34,549 bases of DNA from Neelides folsomi (Eukaryota; Arthropoda; Collembola; Neelipleona; Neelidae). The stretch spans positions 1-34,549 of the forward strand of contig JAQGBZ010000536.1 in the NCBI GenBank assembly GCA_034687125.1, given 5' to 3'. The notes beneath the pieces were generated by a model. It ran no database searches, had not been told where the DNA came from, and worked only from the letters and a program-made list of their open reading frames with translations. Made by a program: the position numbers and the translations under genes. Below, in pieces: positions 1-9,400 of this stretch; position 1 is the first letter of the stretch, and the number at the start of each line of letters is the position of its first letter.

Positions 1-1090
1 ATTAAAGATTTTATTCAGCGAGTCTTCATTTATCAATTCATTTTATCACCCAAATATTTCAAATGTGTTTAATTGAGTAATATTCCCTTTCAGAAATGGA
101 TAGAACTTGAAAAGAGTTTTTCTAAGAAATTAAAAAGTGAATGGTCATTTTTATTTTCTCCGACATGATTTATAAAAAATATTCTCCGAATTAAATTAAA
201 TAAATTACAATTATGGATTTTAAGACATACTTTTACAAATCAAATTATAATCATGCAGTTTAAGGAAACGTAATAAATTTTAAAAGATCTAATCAATAAC
301 TGTTTGCCGTGCCGTATTCAATTTAAATCCAGTTTAAATTAATATTTTATTTTCAATAGTCAATTGGGTGAATATTGAAATTTACCTGTAATCGGATAAG
401 TAACTACCTAACAAATATTTAAGTGAAATTGTATGAGAATCTATTTCGAATTGTACAATTAGATTTTAAAATATTTATTATTATTATAAAAAGATTTAAA
501 AGATAAATAATAATATTTAGTTACCTTTTAAATCTTTATAATATATATATATCTAAATAAATTAGTGCAAATCGAATTCAAAATCTATAGATTTATATAA
601 TATACAATATAACAGTAAATGTACACATTGCGTATATGATTTTATATTTATTAGGATTGAACCAAATCAGTATACCAATAAATGTAAAGAATAAATAAAA
701 TGTTAAGCTTCTTTTTCCGTTTTGCTTTATCTCTCTTATGTGTACATAGCTTTGTGCTAAAACAAGAATTGTGGAGAGCTTTTGATAAATTATCATTCCG
801 ATTCAACTCGACAAAGATAAAATTTTGACGAGAACATTGATAGAATTCGCTCAACCAATTAACCTTCCACTTACATTTAGACAATCGTTAATTGATCCTG
901 AATGTTGGTTTCCACTTTCAATTATTCAATATTTTAGTACAAATAAGAAAAATTTATTTTATTTATAAACATTTGAATTTTATATTTTAATATTTTTTAA
1001 ACATAATCATTATTGTTTTGAAATATGATTTATTGATTGCAATATTTCAGATTTCAAGTGAATAAAATTTTTAAAAAATCGGCCATTAAT
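1..1090. other. AT-rich 5' flank of the death-domain/ankyrin gene
   Basis: No convincing coding exon is visible; short open frames on either strand here look like AT-rich noise. A splice-acceptor-like pyrimidine tract ending in CAG lies at about 1041-1050, 40 bases before the ATG at 1091, so the first coding exon may begin with a short 5' untranslated piece joined to an exon further upstream. The promoter was not located. Confidence 0.5.
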
Positions 1091-3465
1091 ATGGATTCAC
1101 CAATATCTGATGAACATAAAATCGGTAAGATTCATTCATTAGTAAACCTATAATTGAAATAGGTTTTTAGTTTTTTATGTAATAACTGCACCAATTATAA
1201 TACTCAAAATTATTCAAAAATTGTTAATTTTAGAAATAGTGGACATTTTGGTGAAAAATTGCCACAGAATTTGGATGAGAATTGCCGAAAGATTGGGGCT
1301 TCAACAACATGAGATCGATACAATTCAAAGGGACATGCCAAATGATTATCATTATGCTTTTACTCAAATTTTGATTAGATTTGGACAAGGAGGTAATGCT
1401 GCCACTTGTCGTGTCTTAACAAACAAATTGACCCAATTGGGTCAAATGACAGCTGTTGGTAAAGTTCATAAAAAGATTATTTGAATTTTATAATTTTCAA
1501 AATCTAATATGATATTTTATACTTTTATTAATTTATTTAGAAAAAATTACGGATCTATTTACGTCCGTTGCAAACATTCAACAAGGTAAAAAAATATATT
1601 TAAATATTTACAATGCCTGTTTTATTTATATTATGTGTTGTGTTACTTTATACTTTATAGTATACAACTAGATATTGATAAATAGATTTTTTTAAATATA
1701 TCAGGAAATGCTGAAAATCCCTATTCAACAATAATTTTTGTTCTAGAAAAAATTGAGGAGCTCGTGAATAGAGACTCAGAAATTTCGCCATTGTCAGAAC
1801 CACAAGGTAAATGAAAATACTTTTCTTTAAAAATAATAAAATTTTTATTTTAGCTGGGCCTTCAAGAGCCCGCGACGTCGTCGTCGACGTCAACTTTCGG
1901 AGGCAAGATGCCATCGTCCTTTCGTCCGAATCTTTGGGATCTTCCACAACATCAACAATTAGTATTAGTTGTTGTAACAATGTCAATTGCTCAATTCTAT
2001 TCTTCGAAATCGATTCTGAAACATCAAATGAAATATCTGAAATTTTGGCAAGAATTCACTACCAGAAATCAGAACAAGAATTGTTTTACCGTGTTTTTGA
2101 GCAATTGGATTATTTGGAGTTCAAAAGTTCTCCTAAATTGATTTATTATGAAGGAATAAAAAATTGGATTTCTTCTCGTAAAAACACACCAACATTTGGA
2201 GACTTTATTAAAAATCTAAAAATATTGGAATGGAACAAGGCGATTGAAGAGATATGTAACTATTGCAATTTATTTTATAAAATAACTTATGTATAAAGTA
2301 TGACAAGTTATAATTAAAGTATGACAAGTTTTAGATTTTATTCAATTCATTAATCAATTTGATAATTTTGAGCTATTAATTATAAAATATAAATATATTT
2401 AGGTAAAAAGTTTCATGAGAAATCACACTTTGGAAAGACAATTCTTTCAATCGATAGACAGCAAGGTAATTTGTAAACTATTTTTAGTATTTAAATAAAG
2501 AGCGTAATTCGAATTCTAAAATTTTTTATCAAACAGGTGAGATTGTACAAAAGATGGAAAAAGAAAAATACATTGATTTAGAACCCTTTGGTATTGATGA
2601 AACGGCATCATTACACTTTGCTGCGAGAACAGGACAGTCAGAAGTTGTAAAATCTCTCTTGGAAAAAGGAGCAAGCATTGAAGAACTTGGTGATTCTAAA
2701 TTCACACCTTTGCATTTAGCGTCGTCTTGTGGCCATGAAGAAATTGTAAAAATACTTTTAGAAAAAGGAGCAAAAGTGGATGCTTTGGATATAAATGGAT
2801 GTACTCCTTTACATAATGCGTCAAGTGCTGGACATGAAGAAATTTTTAAACTTCTTTTAGAAAAGGGAGCAAAAATTGATGTTTTTAGTGAGAATGGATT
2901 TACTCCTTTACACGAAGCTTCATCTCAGAGCAGTGAAGAAATTGTGAAATTGCTTTTAGAAAAAGGAGCAAATGTCAATGTTGTTAGTAAATCAAATTTG
3001 ACACCTTTACATTTAGCAGCGAGGAAAGGACACGTTGGAATTGTAAAACTACTTTTCGAAAAAGGAGCAAAAATTGATGTTTTGGACAATTCTGGATTTG
3101 CTCCTTTACACAATGCTGCATATGCTGGCCATGAGGAAATTGTGAAACTTCTTTTAGAAAAGGGAGCATATGTGGATGATTACACTAAAAGAGATTTGAC
3201 TTCTTTACATTTAGCCTCCAGAGATGGACACGTTGAAATTGTAAAACTACTTTTAAAAAAGGGAGCAAAAATGGATGCTTTGGATAAAAATGGATTTACT
3301 CCTTTACATAATGCGTCAAGTGCTGGCCATGAAGAAATTGTGAAACTTCTTTTAGAAAAGGGAGCAAAAGTGGATATTATTAGTCAAAGTGGTTTGACTC
3401 CTTTACAGTTAGCGAAGAAGGTTGGACGTTTGGAAATTGTAAAATTACTAAATGTTCCCAAGTAA
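1091..3465 (+). CDS. Death-domain plus nine-ankyrin-repeat protein, spliced, 465 aa (long isoform)
   Basis: Exons read as 1091-1124, 1234-1458, 1541-1585, 1705-1806, 2403-2465 and 2537-3465. Each junction is GT-AG in phase 1, and the total of 1398 nt gives 465 aa plus stop. Residues about 12-101 look like a death domain (IVDILVKNCHRIWMRIAERL, then LGLQQHEIDTI and a long helix). A linker follows. Residues about 178-463 hold nine 33-residue ankyrin repeats with the TPLHLA, GHEEIVKLLLEKGA and D/N signatures; the first and last are capping variants. In this family the death domain makes homotypic contacts with other death-fold adaptors and the ankyrin stack is a protein-binding surface, so a cytoplasmic signalling or immune adaptor role is inferred, not shown. 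This isoform requires skipping the stop-containing exon at 1854-2296. The ankyrin exon could also be translated alone from the ATG at 2554. The closest relative lies just downstream as a broken copy. Confidence 0.72.
1854..2296 (+). CDS. Alternative terminal exon with second death-like segment (short isoform, 282 aa)
   Basis: After exon 1705-1806 (phase 1) an acceptor (TTTTATTTTAG) at 1853 opens a 443-nt exon that ends in its own TAA at 2294-2296. Joined to the first four exons it gives 849 nt, that is 282 aa plus stop. The start of the exon is CpG-rich and encodes an Arg/Asp/Val stretch followed by a Ser/Thr-rich linker. The C-terminal half (about residues 190-275) ends in a Trp...Thr-Phe-Gly-Asp-Phe-Ile...Leu pattern like the last two helices of a death domain, so it may be a second, divergent death-fold. 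Including this exon in full stops translation before the ankyrin repeats. A weak phase-1 donor (C|GTAAAA) at 2178 could let a shortened form read on into exon 2403-2465. Only splicing data can decide between these. Confidence 0.5.
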
Positions 3466-4126
3466 CTATTTAGTCCAAAATATGGATTTATTATTAAGAT
3501 TAAATATGATTGAAATTAGAAAATATGTTAATTATTGACTAATTTATTATAATTACGTTATGTAATTTTAATTTTGATTAAATGACTTTGTTGTAAAACT
3601 AAATTACGGGAACAATTAAAATGAAATTTGCTAAATCGAAACACTATACTTATTAATTATTTTTTATTCAACATTATACAAACATTTCCAAAAATGATTT
3701 TTAATGATTTTTTGATCTTTAGAAATTATACCAGTAGTTCAACTTCAGATTCCAATGTAATTAGAATCCAAAATAGATTACATTTGTGGAAAGAATAATA
3801 TTTTATTTTTCTTAAAATTAATGCAATAGAAATACTCAGTTTCGTATATTAGTTAAACATGAAAAAATTATAATTAATTTTATATATGTTTTCAAATTAT
3901 TCGTAATTTCATTTTTACACTCTCAATTTGGTAATCATTTTAATTTAATTTTAAATTTTAATTTATAAATAAAACTTACAGTAGTGTAAAACAGATTGCA
4001 TTTCACCATTGTTATAAGCACACAATGTAAGTTAATTCTCATACAGATCAAGTCATGTAAAAATAATATTAACAGATTTATAAAAGTATTATTGTAAAGC
4101 ACATATAATTGCACATAATTAAAAGG
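2207..4126. repeat. Tandem duplication unit, copy A
   Basis: This segment, from the end of the alternative terminal exon through the ankyrin exons and about 660 bases of 3' flank, is repeated at 4260-5997. Shared landmarks outside the coding part include the block around 3600-3830 (matching about 5360-5640) and the block at about 3985-4126 (matching 5868-5997). The flanks differ by scattered substitutions and small indels, so the duplication is not recent. Confidence 0.85.
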
Positions 4127-4217
4127 TCGAGGTAAAAATGATGGACCCAACAAAAATTTTTTTCACAAACACCAAATATGATCAATTCGCGTAGAATACT
4201 TGTTCAGACATGATTCT
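3466..4217. other. 3' flank of the ankyrin gene
   Basis: AT-rich sequence without a supported gene, most of it belonging to duplication copy A. The first AATAAA on the plus strand is at 3968-3973, about 500 bases after the stop, and is a possible poly(A) signal for the ankyrin isoform. A 72-residue open frame on the minus strand has no coding character. Confidence 0.4.
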
Positions 4218-4261
4218 ATTAGGTTAGGCTAGGTTAAGGACTTTTCTTAACCTAACCTAAT
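4218..4261. repeat. Inverted TTAGG-like (telomere-type) repeat hairpin at duplication junction
   Basis: The left arm at 4218-4238 consists of degenerate TTAGG units (ATTAGGTTAGG, a 5-base insertion, then TTAAG). The right arm at 4246-4261 (CTTAACCTAACCTAAT) is its exact reverse complement apart from the insertion, with a 7-base loop. It ends within two bases of the start of duplication copy B. TTAGG is the ancestral arthropod telomere repeat; use of such sequence as filler at a repaired break is an inference. Confidence 0.75.
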
Positions 4262-5997
4262 TAAAAATCTAAAAATATTGGAATGGAACAAGGCGATTGA
4301 AGAAATATGTAATTATTGCAATTTATTTTGTAAAATAACTTATGTATAAAGTATGACAAATTATAATATCGTATATTTATAAATGAAATTAGTTTTAGAT
4401 TTTATTCAATTCATTAATCAATTTGATAATTTTGAGCTATTAATTATAAAACATAAATTTATTTAGGTAAAAAATTTCATGAGAAAACATTTTTTGGAAA
4501 GACAATTCCTTCAATCGATTCACAGCAAGGTAATTTTTAAACTATTTGCAGTATTTATATAAAGAGCGTAATTGTAATTATAAATTATAAATTTTTTTAT
4601 CAAACAGGTGAGATTGTCGAAAAGATGGAATATTTGTTGAAAGAAGAAAAATACACTGATTTAGAGCTCTTTGGTAGGAAAGCTGCTGCTGCAAAAACAA
4701 GAGAGTCAGAAGTTGTAAAATCTCTCTTGGGAAAAGGAGCAAACATTTAAGAACTTGGTGAATTCACACCTTTACATTTAGCGTCGTCTAGTGGCCATAA
4801 AGAAACTGTAAAAATACTTTTAGAAAAAGGAGCAAAAGTGGATGCTTTGGATAAATATGGATATACTCCTTTACACGAAGCTTCATTTCACGGCAATGAA
4901 GAAATTGTGAAATTGTTTTTAGAAAAAGGAGCAAATGTCAATGTTGTTAGTAAAAGAAATTTGACACCTTTACATTTAGCAGCTAGGGATGGACACCTCA
5001 GAATTGTAAAACTACTTTTGGAGAATGGAGCAAAAACGGATCTTCTGGACGAATATGGATTTACTCCTTTACATGAAGCATCAAATTGTGGCCATGAAGA
5101 AATTGTGAAACATCTTTTAGAAAAAGGAGCAAAGGTTGATGTTATCAGTAAAAGAGGTTTGACTCCTCTAGATTTAGCGAAGAAGAATGGACATGTGGGA
5201 ATTGTAAAATTACTAAATGTTCGTCACTAGTTATTCCAGAATGTGTAAATGTGGATTCGCATTATCTAACATTAAGTTAAATAATGAAATAAGAAAAAAA
5301 TAGTCAAATATTGACTTAGTTATATTTAAATTTAATTTGGATTAAATGATTTAGTCGTAAAATTAAATTATAAAACAATTAAAATTAAATATGCTCAATT
5401 GAAGCACTTTTGTACTCATTAATTATTTTTATTCAGCATTATACAATTAATTCAAAAAATGATTTTTAAATGATTTTTCGTTTGTTAGAATTTATATACC
5501 AAATACAGAGTGGTTATGTATAGTAGATATACATATATGTAATTCAACTACAGATTCCAATGTAATAAAAATTCAAAATAGATCATCAATGTGGAAAGAA
5601 TAATATTTTATTTTTTAGTTAATATTCTTAAAATTAATGCTATAAAAGTATTTGTAGAGATTCATTTTCTAAAAATTACTTACAATTATTTACATCAAAT
5701 TGTGTAGTAAAAGTGACACCTCTTTTTCGTATATTAGTTTAACATAAAAAATTACGATTAATTTACATACTTTTTCAAGTCGTTAGTTCATTTTTACACA
5801 CTCAATTCATAAGATTTTTATTGAAACAATTTTAAAGCCTTTTTATTAAAAAAAACTGACATTAGTGTAAAACAGATTGCATTTCACCATTGTTATAAGC
5901 ACACAATTTAAGTAAATTCTTATACAGAGTCAAGTAAAAATAATATTAACAGATTTATAAAAGTATTAAAGCAAAGAATCACACATAATTAAAAGGG
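4260..5997. repeat. Tandem duplication unit, copy B
   Basis: This is the downstream copy of 2207-4126. It begins inside the homologue of the terminal death-like exon (the LKILEWNKAIEEI-encoding stretch and its stop are still readable) and ends just after ACACATAATTAAAAGG. It is shorter than copy A because three ankyrin units (about 300 bp) are missing. A 50-60 bp insertion near 5500-5540 partly offsets that loss. Confidence 0.85.
4467..5230 (+). pseudogene. Broken ankyrin-repeat duplicate (copy B of the death-domain/ankyrin gene)
   Basis: The two 3' exons of the upstream gene are preserved at 4467-4529 (63 nt, same length, acceptor and donor intact) and 4608-5230. The first ankyrin unit is badly altered (an Ala-rich stretch replaces the start), and a GAA-to-TAA change creates an in-frame stop at 4748-4750. 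A 6-base in-frame deletion follows. After the stop the frame stays open to the TAG at 5228-5230 and encodes five more repeats (TPLHEAS, TPLHLAA, GHEEIVKHLLEKGA, TPLDLAKK), so about six repeats remain versus nine. No death-domain exons precede it. It is most likely a decaying pseudogene. A separate ankyrin-only protein starting at the ATG at 4838 (130 aa) is formally possible because that frame is clean. Confidence 0.75.
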
Positions 5998-6423
5998 AAA
6001 AAATTCCGTAGTCACAATTAATTAATATATTACTATTTTGATTATTCAATAGAATTAAAAATGTTAGAAAAAGAAAGGATTTGGAATTTTTCTCCACATT
6101 ATTGGTCAACCGTGACCATCCACACAACTCCCATTAAAATAATCAGAGCAAAATTGAACTTTTCCTCAATAGCTACTCACACAATTTAATACAAGTTTTA
6201 TTTTCATTCATTAAACTCACGCTCTTAATTATTACAACATTTGATCACTTTACAATAATTAATTAGCTATTAATTAACTAATTACTGTTAATTACAAAAA
6301 AATCATTACTCGTAATGTTTTGTTGAGTTTTCAATATATTCCTTAGAAAATGTTAATAGTGAATAAATAAGGTTATGCATTGTAATTAATTAATCCTGAA
6401 TAATCGGAAATTGTCAGAAATAA
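5231..6423. other. Intergenic region between convergent genes
   Basis: The first 770 bases are duplicated flank from copy B; the rest is unique AT-rich sequence. It contains the 3' end of the minus-strand matrix-protein gene: TTTATT at 6197-6202 reads AATAAA on the minus strand, about 220 bases past that gene's stop, and is a plausible poly(A) signal. I see no other gene. Confidence 0.45.
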
Positions 6424-9400
6424 TTAATTGTTGGCCTCTGTGGAAGGGACGAGAGGGGTGAGTGTTGGCGGGGCGTCTTGAACTTTAAACCATTGACTTT
6501 CTCCGTATTTTCCTTCTTCGGGTTTTCTTCTTCTCGTCACAACCCGCCGTCGTTTGACTCGTTCGGATTTCTCCGTTGAAGAAACTTCGTTCACGCTTGG
6601 CCTCCGCGTTGAGCCGCTCAACTCCTCTTCAAGTTCCGTCTTGACTCTTGAACTGAACAATTTGGAACTGGCGCCATTTGACTCGCGTTGATTAACCGGA
6701 CGCCTGCGCCGATATGCTGGCCGTCTTCTTAAATTATGTTTAAGTTCAACTTCCTTTGAGCTGTTTTCCTCCCTCATCAGTGGAATAGATTTCGGAGTAT
6801 TTGAATCAGACGCGTCAGTCTCGTCAGCATTGGAATTCCCTGTCGCACCATCTAGCTTCTCTATTGAAATGTTAAAATGGTCTTTTTCCAATACGGAAAG
6901 CTTCTTTGCTTCTTCAAAAGACGGAAGAGGCGAAAGCTCGTCGTCTTCGTCTCGTTCTGATGAAAAGGCCACAGAAGTTGAAGTCGCAGTATTTACTTTC
7001 ATTTTGCTCCATTTAGCAGTAGATGGCTCTGTGGTTCTTTCAGTTGAATAACCGGTGATTCCATAATTGGCAGGGGGCGCTGTTGGTTGTGAAGAATATT
7101 GTTGTTCAACTTCTTGCAAAGGAGCCACTGAAAAAATTACTTTGGGAGTTTCAGTGCCAGAGCCAGTTGATACATATTGGATTTGGTTATTACTCGCCCC
7201 GGTGTTGGAAACTGGGCGGGAGAATTTAGTAACTTTTTGAGAAAACACGATCGGTCTTTGCGTGTGCGAATTCGCTTCATGTTTTAAGAGTTTGTAAATT
7301 TGAGCTTCTTTTTTATAATATTCTTTGATCTGCTTTTCGTCTACGTAGTCGATCGGCGGAAGTGGCGGTTTCATCCCAACGATCACATTTTCAGTTGTTG
7401 ATGACAAAAGCGGAGTTGAAACGTCTTTAGCCGTTGTTGACAAATGGCGTGTTGGGAAAGGCGTATTGAAGAAATTATCAAAGTAATTTTCTGGCGGATG
7501 AATTTGCGGTGATTGGTAAGAATGTCGATTGTCTGTTCCCGACTCTTCTAATATTGGCCGGATTTGGTCCATAAATTCCAATGGGATTTTTTCAAACTCT
7601 CCAGAATTTGAGGAAACAAAATACAATGCTCCTTCGTTTTGTGGCGGGTAATGTTCAGGATTTAGTCCGTTTTGTTGAATAGGCCGTGAATACTGCGGTC
7701 CTTCGGTGACGTCTTGATGGTGGTGACGTGGAGGATAAGAAGAAGACGAAGGGGAAGATGACGATTGAATATTTCGAATTGTTGTAGTTTGAGGTTTGGA
7801 CACAAATGGACGGGCTGAAGTTGTCACAGGAATATATTGTGCCCGGACTGGAGGTCTGTGCGGGAGATTATAAACTTCTTGGGAAATGCTTGGATAGAAA
7901 TGCTGTTGAGGGACATGATGGTGGCCATGGTGATGACCTCCTTGATGACCTCCATTGTTACCCGGATGACCTCCATTGTGTCCGTGACCTCCATTATGAC
8001 CAGAGTGGCCTTGATGACCTCCGTTGTGTCCTGGATGACCTCCGTGGTGACTATTGCCATGGTGATGTGAATGAATTGGTGGGAGCGGAGAAGAAAGTCC
8101 AATGGACGGAGTTGTGTGTGGGAACCCGACTGTAGAAACATAAGGCGGCGACCCGCGGACATTTGGCCCGATGTTCATAATGACCATTGGTTCTCGTTTG
8201 TCCGGGCGGGGAATTTGAACTTGGTTGTTTTGTTGCGGTGAGGTCGAAATTACATGGATTGGATATTTCTGCTCTAAATGCTGTCCAACATCACGGTGGT
8301 TGTAAGGCGATCGGAGCGTCGTTTCTTCAAGCGGCCCGCCGTAATTTACAATTTCTGGCTGGATTTGATTATTTGGGTAACGTTGCTTAACCGGCGGGCG
8401 ATGACTTCCATGGAAGCTCACATGGGGCCTTTGATGAATTTCTTTATTGTGGGAATGACCACGATGGTTGTTGTTGTGATAATTATTATTGTTATTATTA
8501 TAATTGTTATTGTAATTGTTATTGTTGTTGAAAGGCTGGTGATTTCCGTAATATTGCCCATGGTGGACAAATTGGGGTTTGCTGTCGTGCGGCATTGTCA
8601 TGAAGCTCATTGGAGTTTCACTTTGAAGGTTGGAAAAATCCTTCGGGCCAAATCCAGGAGGAAAATAAAATTCTTCTTGGGAAGGAAATCCATCAGGAAT
8701 TGGAGAAATTGAATTTGTAATTTCGTGATTTACATGTTTAGTTGGTAAATCTTTTTGTGGGGGGAAAACGACCCTTGACCCTCCTTGGTGACTTTGTTGA
8801 TTTTGGTTGCCATGGTGATTTTGTTGACTTTGTTGGTTTGGTTGATTTTGGTAACTTTGGTGATTTTGTTGAGGACGTCTTTGTTGCTGTGGTTGCTGAT
8901 GGTGATGGATTTGTTTATGTGCATTGTTGTTGTTGAATTCATTACTTTCATATTTCCCGGTTGGGCCTCTGTACTGTTGGGCATAATCTTCAAAGCTTCC
9001 ACGCGGCCCTTGGAAGTCGCGTACTTTAGTTGCATTTTCATATTCAAGAGATGAAGGCGGGTAAGGCGGGCCGGGATTATGTGCAGGGTGTGAATATGTA
9101 TCCCCTAATGAATGAGGTTTGGTAACTCCAACTCCAAGACTTTCGACGGTTTCTTCCTTTATCTCTTTTTGCTGATTTTGGCGAACTTTTTTACGTTTTT
9201 GCTGAAGACGTTCCTTTACGCTCATTTGTGGTGGTTGCTGTTGGGGTTGAATTTCCTGCGGAGCGGTTTGAATCTGTTGGCTGTTTTCTCGCTCAACTCC
9301 ATGAGGTCTTTCAGGTTCGTTGGAATTCCCCGAAGGAGCGCGGAGTTTAGGGCGACTTATTTTAAACTTCGGTGGCGGGGCTTCGTCAGACCCGGTTGTG

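Noticed and set aside
593..884. Overlapping minus-strand frames before the death-domain gene
   Set aside because: AT-rich noise; two frames overlap with no start context, domain or splice sites.
4218..4261. TTAGG-like repeats as a chromosome end
   Set aside because: Only a few degenerate units in inverted orientation with genes on both sides; this is interstitial, not a telomere.
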